DNA of 64,000 nt. It comes from Spirometra erinaceieuropaei. Taxonomy: Eukaryota; Platyhelminthes; Cestoda; Diphyllobothriidea; Diphyllobothriidae. The notes beneath the pieces were generated by a model. It did no database searches and was not told the origin of the DNA. It saw nothing but the letters and a program-made list of their open reading frames with translations. The DNA lies in assembly GCA_902702965.1 (NCBI GenBank), contig CACRXP010000036.1, positions 1,779,758-1,843,757 on the forward strand, written 5' to 3'. The translations under genes were made by a program, and so were the position numbers. Shown here piece after piece: positions 11,401-22,079 of the stretch; within the stretch, counting starts at the first letter, position 1, and each line of letters starts with the position of its first letter.

Positions 11401-14400
11401 TTTACCGAACCCGTAATTCCCAAACATAATCAAATGTTTTCGAAGTAATCGTAAAAATGGGTACCACTGAAAGGCCAACTTAACTTTTTAGCGTATAGTG
11501 CGGTTCATTTTCAGTTACTAGGCAGTTATGAACCGGAACGGGCATCGGGTCAGTCGTCTTCGGATGCATTTACATAATCTAAGATGAATTTGTGCAGTTA
11601 TAATCATATCATGGAACCTGGAATTAACGAAGTAAAGTAGAAACCGTTACGGTGGAGCGAGAAAATGATTTTGTTTTTTTTTATGGTAGAAAATATACAG
11701 TACCTGTGCTAACTCATGAAATGTCACGAATTAACACAGGTTAACGACTTTAACGCAAAATCGGTAAACACTACGGCTCCCAAAGTCTGATAGCGGAAAA
11801 TAAACGATGTGTTAAAGAAATAAAGCAAAGTTTGGTTAAGAAAATATTATTTACTGAGATAAAAATAAATAATTTTCGACAAAAGTCACATTTTCGAGAA
11901 ACGCCTATATTACAACCAAGTTAATAAAGGCTACGTATGAAGACGTATAAAGGAGGAGGGCGCATAAAAGGTCAAAAATAATTAAGGACAGAAACAGATA
12001 CAAAAAAGTAGTACTTTGTAGATTGTCCATTCGAATTAATAACAGCGGAAAGTCTGTCCGACATAGACATGACAAGGCGTTTTTTGCATGCCTTCGCTGC
12101 GGACATTCATTTACTTTGTCTATCAAGATTCACATACAGACATGACACCAACTGCCATATGCAGAAGGTTTGAGAACTCTCCACATGGGCAAAATTTTGA
12201 AATTTGTCTGACTTCGAAAGTTTTGAAAAAAAAAGAGCTGAAGAGACAATCTTTTCGGGCAATCCACCGAAAACATTGAAAACTTTAGCGTCCACTGATA
12301 CGTAAGGGATGCTTTGTAAACGAACGGACTTCACAGCAACAAGAAAGTACAGTAATTTCAGAGAAAAATTCTTCTCAGAAAATGATATGGCCGTGATTAT
12401 ACATTGTTTATAGTCCGTTATTTGTCAGCGACCTTGTGGGATCTTCTATCCCTGTGACACCCCTGTCCCCTGTCTCAGCCAAGTACAGTTCAGGCAATGC
12501 AAAATCGAAAAATTCGCACCGGACTCCAATAATACCGTTTTCAGGCATTAAATATAAAGCAGTTCTCTAGCTACTATGCCGCATTTTATACCACTTATCG
12601 GAGGATATTCCGCGTAAAAACTATTCAAAGGGGCTTCTCAACGTTGTGCTTTGACTGTTTTACTCACCCAATTGAATGGACGGGTAGTACGTACTTCTGC
12701 ACGGCAATCATTTGCGTTTTCAGTGTTCTTGCTTTTAATAACAAAATTCGTTTTTCTTCCAGCACAATATTACTCCCAACACTTCTTTTATTTTGACTTA
12801 ATTAAGGGTGTTCATTGTTAATTGGGTGCCTTGACAGATGCATTTCGGTTGGAGTTGAAGTTATCAGGGATTCTTCTTGAATTTTCCATTATTTCAGTAA
12901 GAATGAAAAATCGGCACCTCTCGCGCATGAATGCCCTGAGCATGTCGGTATCCCGGTCAGGCGTAGATTAGAGCACAATCAAAAATGTAGTTCCCAACAC
13001 ATTGTGAAGATAAATCGGTTTCTTTACGGCCCAACCCGTCATTAACAGTATAACCTTCAGGCAAATTGGCTTCCCGGAGTAACCCATGTGGCATACTGCA
13101 GAGGTTTGTGGGGGGATACCGGTGAGGCGGACCTGGTCTATTCAGCAAGGAAGACATGCGATGAGGAATTTGTGGTTTATTCGTGCAACCGATCCAGGTT
13201 ATGCACGGCATAGCTTTCAATCATTTATGAATAGAAGCAGTTGGCCCCTTTTACTTCGATGGGCAATGCGAATCGAACCCTAACATCGCGAATACTACTG
13301 GCCGTCAAGTAAACGCCGCACTCGTAACGGAAGCCAACGCAGGTGCCACGGGCATCTTCAGACCAGGAAATTAATTTATAACTAACCAGGTCTAACGAAA
13401 TACCGTACCTGTCCAAGTGTAGACCCGACCCAATCTATACCTTTAAGAATAAGCGGATCTTCCTATAAGGAGGTGAATGGCATGGCGTTAGTGGTGGAAG
13501 GGGCTGTTGTGTAGGTGGACACCATCAACATTTAGCTGCAAGGCGATCCCCTTCGCAAACGTAACGCCATACCGATAACCCCTAGGTGTATATCAAACCA
13601 ACCACTACGTCCGAGAATGATGCTCAGAACAATGGCGAGAATCGTCGGTATCCACTGTCTGCGAATTTGTCACGGCATCTTTTTAACGCTTGAAACCGAC
13701 GTTGGGAACATGAAGTAAACGCATATCTTGCTACGGAGGCAAATCTACACAGCATTCCGAGGGACTGCATCTAAAGTCGTTTTAGGCCCATCGGGGACGA
13801 GGGTTCGCTGATATCAGGATTGGCGATTTGCGACAGTCCGTCTTGTGGTGCAGATTTAGTCATAAATCCACGGGCCGCGTTACGAATGGCTATTTCCCAT
13901 GGACTTTCTATTGTCGGAGACATCGGTCTCCACAATACAAGTTTCTTGGAGGATCTTAAACAAGGCCACTTTCGACATTTAGAGGGACAATTTCATTACT
14001 AAAAGATCTAAACGGTAGCTAGTAAGGTCCACTGATAGTCTAGGAACGTGACGCGGTGCTGATACGTGGCATTTCTAACACTTGGAAATGGGTAAGTGCA
14101 CTTATCTGGTCCAATCCAACCGGTTTAGTACACTGGTGACCGTTCCACAAAAAACATTTTGTCTGAAAAATTGAAGTTAGCCGTTAGACTGTCCTGAATT
14201 GTCCACTCGTCGATTTTGTCTAGTCATAAGTCTGATAACCTGATGCAATATCGTCACGTCAATCCAGGCTAAAACAGTTTATCACCTTACGGCTGCAAAT
14301 AGCGCGGACAAAGAAGGCTCCTTGGAGCGCACGAAGACTGCCAACCACGGAGTAGACTATGGGGGAGTCCGAACATTTGAAACATGTCTTATCTTGTTTC

Positions 14401-17070
14401 ATGGCTGTGAAGGCACGCCCTCAAATCGGGCAGGTTTCTTCCTGAGCCACAATAATTGACCGTTTTAAAATCGTTGCCTATTATCTCCAGGAGCTCTATG
14501 CCTCTCTTGCATTAGGACGCAATCTCAGACAGCCAGGAAGATATGGATCTAGTGTCTATTGTACAATGACAGGTCATCAGAGGGAGAGATGACGTTTGAG
14601 CCTAATATGATCAGGAGAAATGACAGAGCGCGCACGGAAGTGAGTTATTTCTAGCTGACATGGCCTGTCTGTACTCTCGTGTAAAAACAATCGGTCTCTC
14701 AGACTTCTCATGTCATATAAATAGCTAATATGACCGGAATAGATGACGCATATGCAAAAACGAGGAGTCCAGGGAGGCTAAGTGCGAATTGTAGTTAGGC
14801 TAATCACCGAACTCAAAATATTCCTAAGAAACAAGGTGGCAACGTAGTTCATCTACACCGACTAACCTTAATGATGCAACCAGGTATGTGGGCCTTGCGC
14901 TGCTAATAACAGACTATGGCGGCAAGAGAAACGGCGGGTCGCTACTACAGGTTTGACAGAAGGTACAGCCACTGAATTTCACAAGCAATTATTCGATAGA
15001 AATGACACGAGACGGTTAAAGTCTGGTGCAGAGACTTCACTTCTGAAACAAGTCGAGACTTTAGTGGTAATGAACATAAGTGAGTAAACCCAACTGTTCC
15101 CACAGAATAGTGGGAAGTGTACAGCCTGTCCAACCTGAAACGGCTTGAGCTCACCTCATCGGAAAACCTTGTCTTCACGAAGTAGTGGTGGGTGGCTGGC
15201 AGAATCTGCACTTTAAGTGGAATGACGGGAAGACTTAGTTACTCTGCATAGTTTAGGCGGTGAAGGGATTTAATAACCAAAGAGCGGAAAGGCTTCGCGA
15301 TTTTGAGGAAACGTTTTATGCGTAGCCCGAGGTGCACAGCGAAAAAATTCCAAAAAATGGTACGGAAAGGTCGGCTAAGAATGGCCTGCAAAAATCCCAA
15401 TAACCAGCCTACACTTCACTGGTCCCGATCGGTATGTTTTAAATACACTGACAGGTATGGCGTTTAGTTACGGGAAGCCTTTTGATAAAGACTTGCTAAG
15501 GAGTTAAACCGGTTTTCCTGGCAGAAACCAGCGACAATGGCAGCAAAACACCAAAAGTCAATAAGACTCACGTTTAGCAGATTTTCATGCATGTAAGAAG
15601 TGAAACACTTGAGAAGGGTCACTTTTTTGGCCAAGGAGTTGGGATAATCAACCATGGTGTACAGGTACTCCGTGCCACCTTTGTCTATATACTGCAGATT
15701 CTCAGAATTAGCCGTCAGAAGCAGGCGGGTTCCATCATTGAACAAAACGCCATTCGAACTGTCACAAAGATGATATCCAATCCCGTATTTATCCGAATAG
15801 TCCACCCATTTTGAAACCCAATAGATGGGTATACTGGCTGGATCTTCACTGTCTTCCATTGCTTTGAGGGAATTCCTGGTCGTTTTGGGAGCAGTAATTA
15901 CCTCATTTATCTACAAAGACCATCAAGTGTGAATGAAGTATACCTTTTTCTGGAGAGACCCTAACCAGAAGTCATCAGAATCACAGTCACGATTTGCGTC
16001 CAAATTTACTGCAGACATATTCAAATTGGCGTCGATTACCGACAGAGGCTTTCTATCGGCAAGATTCCGACAGAGGTTGTCGAACCGAGGACTAGTTGTA
16101 AGGGCGCTAACAGGCAAACAATTCGGAGTGAATCCCTTGAAGAATTCATGTTCTATCACACTAAACATGCTTGGCCGCTTGGACGGGTCTGCGTCTAGAA
16201 GGGCCCGGATGAGTCTCGAAGCCGGCACGGAGACCCCGGGAGGGATTAAGTATTCATTCTTTTTAATCCTTTCGTAGGTCTCTTTAAGGTTCGATGTCTC
16301 AAACGGGGGACGACCGACAAGCAGAGTATATCTGGACGATAAAGCGTAAGAGAGGCAAAGACATACAATATACATCCGATAGACCACGAGTCGACTTCGA
16401 AGCTGTGACCATGCTTCGTGAGGATCTCAGGGGCTATGTAATTTGGTGTGCCGCAGAGTGTTCTCTTCTTCTCTCCTTCATTCGATATTTTACAGGCCAA
16501 ACCAAAATCTCCTATTTTTATCACCATCTCGTCATTTAAGAAGAGGTTGGCTAGTTTAAGGTCTCGGTGAATAATGTTGTTCAAGTGCAAATACTGGCAG
16601 CCGTTAACAGTCTGTCTGACAAAGTAACGAGCTTCAGGCTCTGTAATGTGTCTCCTTCGTTTGTGTAACTCCATTAATGTCTACAAAGATACCTTAATTC
16701 ACACATTCACTTACCCGTCGAGTACACAGTTCGAGTAGTATGTAGATGTTGCTGCTATCATCGAATGACCGGTGAAAGTTGACAATATTCTCATGTTTCA
16801 GGGAAGAATGGATAATAATCTCCTGCTGCATTTTTTGCTTCTGTGACGGTTTGACGAGGTCGTTTTTACACACGACTTTGCCTGCATACTTATCGTGCGT
16901 ATCTTTGTCAATCAGTTCCCAGCACCGTGCGAACCCACCCTGAGGACTCAAAAGAGAAATAATCAACACACCTTCCCAAGGAATCTGCCCTTAATGTATG
17001 TCTTTCGATTTTTAATGTCTGTGATAACGTTGGGAATCTCTTTAGGCTTCGGCTTCTCTGCGCGTTCCAT
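5075..17070 (-). CDS. plk1: Polo-like kinase 1 (complete gene, seven exons)
   Basis: Serine/threonine kinase of the mitotic Polo family (centrosome maturation, spindle assembly, mitotic entry and exit). Coding sequence: complement of 5075..5422, 9712..9828, 15572..15910, 15944..16331, 16367..16680, 16715..16939, 16972..17070. This totals 1830 nt, 609 residues, close to the roughly 600 of animal PLK1. Seen in the sequence: glycine loop GKGGFARC (32-39), catalytic Lys54, HRDLK (146-150), DFG (166-168), activation-loop Thr182 in [12 protein letters not shown], a destruction-box-like RKPL (306-309), Polo box 1 with [10 protein letters not shown] (Trp377), and Polo box 2 with DDHSK (His501, Lys503). 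Trp, His and Lys are the known phosphopeptide-binding residues. All introns are GT-AG and all junctions are in phase. The start ATG at 17070 precedes the conserved KEIPNVI segment. PLK4 is excluded by the linker and Polo-box sequences. An alanine-rich 20-residue tail is unusual. Confidence 0.96.
5423..9711 (-). other. PLK1 intron 6 (4289 bp)
   Basis: Bounded by GTTCGT and TTCTTTAG on the minus strand. I see no transposon domain or RNA gene in it. A C-run lies near 7850. The 123-codon plus-strand frame at 7295-7666 and the 111-codon minus frame at 8215-8550 show no recognisable motif. Confidence 0.85.
9712..9828 (-). CDS. plk1: PLK1 exon 6
   Basis: A 117 nt exon with no start or stop of its own, found by looking for the missing linker between the Polo boxes. 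It codes residues 456-494: [11 protein letters not shown], then [14 protein letters not shown] and [13 protein letters not shown]. The acceptor is a pyrimidine-rich tract ending TTTTAG and the donor is CAG/GTTCGT, both phase 0. The protein aligns without gaps to the known PLK1 family sequence. Confidence 0.94.
10174..11119. repeat. Copy B of the ~940 bp repeat
   Basis: Same orientation and nearly the same sequence as 3159-4095. Both copies end in TGTGGAAAACTAAT and then diverge. Here the divergence point is followed within about 10 bp by a Penelope-type tail with a decayed hammerhead motif, which copy A lacks. Identity unknown. Confidence 0.8.
11129..11215 (+). ncRNA. Decayed hammerhead ribozyme and Penelope-type tail
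   Basis: Contains TCTCTGATAAGG, then a stem II remnant, then CGAAACATCCGGCCAATAAAC and TTGTTCCAGTGATCGC. This is the same order of blocks as the intact ribozyme at 34299-34355 and its flank. The core has CTGATAA instead of CTGATGA, and the cleavage triplet reads ATC, so it is probably inactive. Confidence 0.55.
15572..15910 (-). CDS. plk1: PLK1 exon 5 (Polo box 1)
   Basis: Codes residues 343-455: a short acidic linker (MEDSEDP), then Polo box 1 with [32 protein letters not shown] and [14 protein letters not shown]. Trp377 corresponds to the known phosphopeptide-contacting Trp of PLK1. Donor GTGAGT after AAC (phase 0) opens a 5743 bp intron. Confidence 0.95.
15944..16331 (-). CDS. plk1: PLK1 exon 4
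   Basis: Codes the end of residue 213 to residue 342: kinase C-lobe ([25 protein letters not shown]) and the first part of the inter-domain linker with RKPL (306-309), the position of the known PLK1 destruction box. Ends LGSLQKK at phase 0, followed by a 33 nt intron (15911-15943, GTATAC..TTGTAG). Confidence 0.94.
16367..16680 (-). CDS. plk1: PLK1 exon 3
   Basis: Codes residues 109-213, from [10 protein letters not shown] to WSIGCIL. It contains HRDLK, DFG and the activation segment with Thr182. The last codon is split (TT then A), and reading through the donor gives an apparent frame change. A GTATGT..CCAG intron of 35 nt (16332-16366) restores [11 protein letters not shown] exactly as expected for the family. 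Confidence 0.95.
16715..16939 (-). CDS. plk1: PLK1 exon 2
   Basis: Codes residues 34-108, beginning GGFARCWEL and ending LELCTRR. It carries catalytic Lys54 (AGKVV) and the alpha-C helix region [16 protein letters not shown]. Donor GTAAGT at phase 0. The next intron is 34 nt (16681-16714) and ends TTTGTAG. Confidence 0.95.
16972..17070 (-). CDS. plk1: PLK1 exon 1
   Basis: Codes residues 1-33, from [14 protein letters not shown] to RFLGK, and splits the glycine-rich loop at its end. The donor GTGTGT follows an AAG codon (phase 0). It is joined to exon 2 by a 32 nt intron (16940-16971) ending CCTCAG. No upstream in-frame ATG is needed, because the conserved region begins about ten residues in. 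Confidence 0.92.
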
Positions 17071-17150
17071 CGGTCAAAAAGGCGCAAAAATCGAAAACAA
17101 TGTGCGCGCCAACCAAAGTCAGTTACCGAAGTCGCGGCGTTTAAATCGCT
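17071..17150 (-). promoter_or_regulatory. Candidate cell-cycle promoter motifs of PLK1
   Basis: Reading toward the gene, TTTAAA (17140-17145), a known non-canonical CHR variant, is followed by CGCCGCG and then TTGGCGCG (17105-17112), an E2F-like octamer 35-42 nt before the ATG. Vertebrate PLK1 promoters are known to use CHR and E2F-type sites. The motifs are short and flatworm usage is unproven. Confidence 0.25.
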
Positions 17151-17289
17151 ACATCAATCATATTGATTTCAGTCAGCATATTCTGCACACCTTTTTCAAA
17201 ATGAAAACGAGTCACGTAGTTCCGTTATTTAAAATCGACCGAAAGGTCCTCGCGAACTGGATAACAGAACATATATTTGTGGACCACGT

Positions 17290-19070
17290 GTACTAACTTA
17301 AAGAGTAACGAGGCAAGGTTCCTTCCTCACTCCACAGAAGAACTGCCGACTCCAAGCGTCAGTGATATACTCTTCTCAGAAGGCATTGTCCGAAGAGAAT
17401 TAGAGGCATTGAACGAATCGAAGTCGCCAGGACCAGACGAGATTCCACCCAAGCTTCTGAAGGAACTTGCCAGTGAGCTCTCTGTGCCTTTGTCGATGCT
17501 CTTTCAAACGTCATTTGACACTGGAACACTTCCTGTCCATTGGAAGCTGGCGCATATTACTCCGCTACACAAAGGAGGTAACAGGGCAGCGACGACAAAT
17601 TACCGGCCCATAAGCTTGACATGCATTCTCTGCAAAGTTATGGAAACGATCATAAAGACTGAACTGATGCAATTCCTGGAAGTTCACGGCCTGCTATCGA
17701 AATGCCAACATGGGTTCCGAGCAGGAAGATCCTGCACGACAAACCTGCTGCAATCTCTCCAGAGCTGGACCCGAGCTCTCGACGACAGGCACGCGGTTTG
17801 CATAGCCTTCATCGACTTCCAGAAGGCTTTCGACACTGTGCCACACCAAAGGCTCTTACATAAGCTGAAAAAAAATAGGGATCGGTGGCAACTTCCTTAA
17901 ATGGATCGAAAACTTCCTTGTGGGTCAACAGCAGGTTGTGTGCGTCGGTCGGGGAAAATCAGATCCGGCTATGGTCGATAGTGGTGTCCCTCAGGGTTCC
18001 GTTCTGGGACCCATTTTGTTCCTTATCTACGTGGGCGATGCCGCAAGAGATTAAGACTGTGAAGTAGCAATGTTTGCGGATGACATGAAGATATGGAGTG
18101 TAATTCGGGTCCTGCCGATGAAGACAGACTGCAGATGAACCTGAATCGGTTGGAGGAGTGGATAAACCGTTGGCTCCTGCGGTTCAACGTTGCCAAATGT
18201 AGCATACTTCGCCTAGGCAACACAGCCAGATCCGCCAGCACAAGAGGCTACTTTCTGAGCGGTGCAGCCCTACAAGAGGTCGAAGCCCAAAAGGACCTCG
18301 GTGTGCATACAATGAGTTCCCTAACACCATCCACCCACAGTTAGAGGGTGGCAAAAAGCGCAATGTCCGTACTATACGCCATCAAGCGTGCGTTTATGGA
18401 CTTTGACGAAGAACCTTTCTCTAAGACATTCGGAACATTCGTCCGGCCGCATTTAGAGTACGGCATACAAGCTTGGAGGCCGTGGGCTGTTGTGGATCAA
18501 AACTGCCTCGAAAGAGTCCAGAGGAGAGCCACGAAGATGGTTAGGGGTCAAAGCACCTTTCCTTATGCAACTCGCCTAGTAAATCTGAAGGTCTTTCCTT
18601 TGAGTTACAGGCAACTTCGCGGGGATCTCTTGCAAGCCTTCCGCATTGTAAAGGGGTTGGATTGCAGTCTGGCCTTCGAGGACTTTTTTGAATTTGCTAC
18701 CACGACCAACCTCCGAGGTCACCCGTTAAAACTGCGCACTCAGCAGGCACGGCTGGATGTGCGGAAGTTCTCCTTCTTGGCTCGGGTGGTCAAACCATGG
18801 AATGAACTTCCCGCAGATGTTGTGATGTCACCATCTATACAAAGTTTTAAGAAGAATCTGGACATATTAATGTTCCGAAATGGCCAAGAGCGATGAGAAT
18901 TCGAGCTCGCCCCCTGTAACTCCTTCTCATTTTGTTCCACCATTATGGGCGTGTTCGAACTATTTCAGCCCAGAACATCTATCTGTACACCACACATTTT
19001 TTACATTGCAAATTGGGTACTCAAAGGCTTACGCCTGTTTCCCTCAATAAACTGAACTGAACTGAACTAA
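17290..19070 (+). mobile_element. CR1-like LINE, 5'-truncated, near-complete RT
   Basis: Non-LTR reverse transcriptase. Seen: LNESKSPGPDEIPPKLLKEL, ITPLHKGG, NYRPISLTCILCKVME, HGFRAGRSCTTNLL, FIDFQKAFDTVPHQRLL, VPQGSVLGP-like residues near 18000, FADDMKIW near 18080, then the C-terminal block VRPHLEYGIQAWRPW through RGHPLKLRTQQARL to a stop at 18894-18896. Frame changes near 17870 (after an A-run), about 18000-18090, and a stop near 18343 mean it is dead. The endonuclease and ORF1 are absent. The 3' end has an AATAAA and TGAAC repeats. The C-terminal block resembles CR1-clade elements; clade assignment is inference. Confidence 0.85.
19050..19069 (+). repeat. Pentanucleotide LINE tail
   Basis: Three to four copies of a TGAAC unit directly after AATAAA, closing the LINE at 17290. 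Short tandem repeats instead of poly(A) are known 3' ends of CR1-type elements. Confidence 0.6.
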
Positions 19071-19349
19071 AATACGTACATTCTGAAGAGGCCATTCGTG
19101 TAGATTCCGCACCAAGGACACTAATGTTTGCCATGTAAAGGGAATTTTTCCCGTGAAACGGGTGCACTATGACTGCGTCCTTAGTAATACTCCTAAGCTT
19201 TTATATAACTATTTAATGCCGTTTATTCTAAATGCTCCGTAATCGTACCGCCATTACTCTTAAATGTTAGTCGCATTTCTGCAAATTCAATTCACTGATT
19301 TTCTTGCAAAACAACCATGCCATGTCATACCTTTAAACTTGACCACATT

Positions 19350-21640
19350 TTGGTCTGCCCAACTGAAATGATCATGGGCAACTTCAACGCACCAAAAATT
19401 AACTGGAGCGCTGTTCACGCGTCATCACTAAAATCGACTTCCTACTGCCGTTTGCTATACAAAATATTAAAGGCGATCCGCACATGACATAGAATGTTTC
19501 CGACAAAGACGCGTGTAGGCAAAGAGCTAACTGTCCGGATTTAGTTCTAGTAACATCTGGCGGGGCGGACAGGTTTCTCAGGTCTCGGACAGATCTCAGT
19601 GCTTACGGGCAATGCCAACGATGCCGGAAGTTCTTCAGGAATGTAATCCTGCAGCTCGTCAGCAATAACTGTCCAGTGATGAGTGTAAGAAAGAACAAGC
19701 GGCCTGCCTGGCTAAATAGAAATGTAAGGAGAGAAATTAAAAAAAAGCATAATTTGTGGAGAAAATACTGCTTTACTAGGCGAGTCGAATATTTCAACAA
19801 TCACAAAAAACATAGAAACAAGCTGAGAAGTATTGCCATTAAGACGCACCGGGAATTAGAGCTGTATTTGCTGCAAAATGCAACGCAGAACCCCAAGTTA
19901 CTCCACAGTTGCCTCAGAAGAAGTACGAGGATCAGACATCAATGTCCTTCAATAAAAACTTCCAATGGCGTTGCAATTGCTGATTGCTTCAATAAGGTCG
20001 CGTATTTTTCAGTTTTTCCAGTCGACCTATACAGACATTTCGAAGTTCGTTCCGCCGAAGAACTTTTGACTCCAAGCATAACCGATTTACTCTTTTTTAT
20101 AGTATCGCATCTGAAGATGATCAGAGTCATTGACTTAATTGGGGTCCCCAGGACAAGGTTAGATTCCTCACACGCTTCTCAAAAACTTGCAAGTTTGTTT
20201 TCTATATCTCTGTCGACGCCTTTTTAAACCTCGCTTGTCACCGAAACACTTTCTGTTGATTGGGAGCCGGCGCATACAACTCCTGTATACAAGCACGGTA
20301 GCGGGACGTCGACAACTAATTACGGGCCCTTAAGCGTGACATACATCCTTATTCAAATTACAGAGAGGATCCCGAAGAGCAATTTGATGAAATTCCTAGT
20401 TCACAACTTGTCATCAAACTACCACCACAGGTCTAGGAAAGGAAGATCCTCGACGGCAGACCTTCTGTAATCTCTTAGGAGCTTAATCCAAGCTTTTGAC
20501 GACTGGCACACACTTCAAGTCGTTTTCACTGACTCCCAAAAGGCGCTCGACACCGCACCACACCAGAGACTGCTGTGTAAGTTTGAACAAATAGACATCA
20601 AAGAAAACCTCCTCAAGTGTATCGCAAACTTTCTTATGGGTCAGCAACAGGTTGTGTTCATCGATCTAGAGAAATCAGATCTTGGTTCGGTCGAGGGTGT
20701 TGTTCCCTAATGCCCAAAACCGGGACTAATTTCGTTCTAAGCATACGTGGACATTTGTATAAGAACTTTGGACTGCGAAGCGGCAACGTTTCCCGTCGAC
20801 ATGGAACTATGGAATGTAATTCAGTGCCCTATCGAGGACGATAGACTGCATATGAGCCTATATCGGTTAAAAAAATGCTCAAGTCGTTGATTCATGCGGT
20901 TTAATGTGGGCAAACCCGCCATACTTTGCACATGCAACCCAGTCAAATCCGTAAGCACATGAAAACACTTTCCGACGGTACAGCTTTACGAGACGCGAAC
21001 GCATAAAGTGACTTCGGTGTGCTGACGACGAACTTTTGAAACCGTTCACTCGTCTCTCGAAAGTGGCAAAAGCGCAATGTTCGTTTTTTACGCCAGCAAT
21101 CAAGAATTTGTGAATTTTGACGATGATGTTTTTGCAACATCCCTGAAACATTCCTGCGGCCGCATTTGTACTACATCACACAAGCCCATAGGCCATGGGC
21201 CGCTTGAGGTCAAAGTAGTGTGGAAAGAGTTCGAAGGAAAACATCGAAAATGATTAGGGGTTAGATCTCCTTTTCTTAGGCTAACCGCCAAACAAATCTC
21301 GGCCTCCTTCTCTTAAATCAAAGGCAACTGCACGAAGATCTATTATGTGGATTGCACATTTTTCAGGGATCGGAATGCCGCCTGGCGTTTGAGGACTTTT
21401 TGAATCGGCTACCACGGCTAACCTTCGAGGTCGCCAACTAAAATTACACATTCAGCAGGACAGTCTGCATTCGCAGAAGTTCACAAATTCTGTCGGTGTG
21501 GCCAAACGATGAAATGTCCCACGGCAGACGTTGGGATATCACCATAGATAGAAAGCATCAGGAGATGCCTTGACATATATATGGTAGAAATGAGGAGAAT
21601 ATCACTAAGCGGTTGCCTGCTCCTCCCCTTGACATACCAA
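19350..21640 (+). mobile_element. CR1-like LINE, strongly decayed second copy
   Basis: Same strand as and directly after the LINE at 17290, with a longer 5' part. An endonuclease-end remnant reads MGNFNAPKINW near 19375. The EN-RT linker follows (RKNKRPAWLNRNVRREIKKKHNLWRKY, 19680-19780), then RT pieces with many stops and frame shifts: TPSITDLLF near 20070, GRKGRSSTADLL near 20440, and the C-terminal RGHPLKL equivalent near 21430. Decay is much heavier than in its neighbour, so the two inserted at different times. Confidence 0.8.
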
Positions 21641-22079
21641 ATAAACAGCAAATAAATTCCATTTATCTATCACCTATTAGGACGCTGTCGCTGAAAATTA
21701 GAAAAAAAAACATTATAAAACATCCACGCGTAATTCTCGGACAGAGTAAGCAAATGTACATTGTGTGCAACATTATTTTATACGAAAAGATGACCAACGG
21801 TGAAAAACCTTCCTCAAAAATTCGTCAAAAAGACGATAAGTAAGTGTTATTAGTTGGTTAGTTAGTCCCCAGGGAGAAAAAACGCTGAATGTGATAGAAA
21901 GAATTGCCAGCAAATGAGGATACATTAGTGGCCGAAACGTTACTAATCAGTGGTGGAATTCATTCCAGGTAGATGCCATGATGGTACGTTAAGTCATTAC
22001 TTCTCGGTTTATAATTTGAGCGCAATCCTCCCGGAAACATGAAAATCCTCAGTCATCCTTCTGGTTTCCAGGTAAGGAT

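Larger units (their letters stand above)
9829..15571 (-). other. PLK1 intron 5 (5743 bp)
   Basis: Begins GTGAGT and ends in a T-rich tract plus TTTTAG on the minus strand. It holds the second copy of the 940 bp repeat (10174-11119) and a decayed hammerhead remnant right after it. From about 11200 to 15570 I see nothing beyond AT-rich sequence. Confidence 0.85.

Noticed and set aside
16246..16387. Apparent frame shift in the PLK1 kinase domain
   Set aside because: Fully explained by a 35 nt GT-AG intron (16332-16366). The protein across it matches the family exactly.
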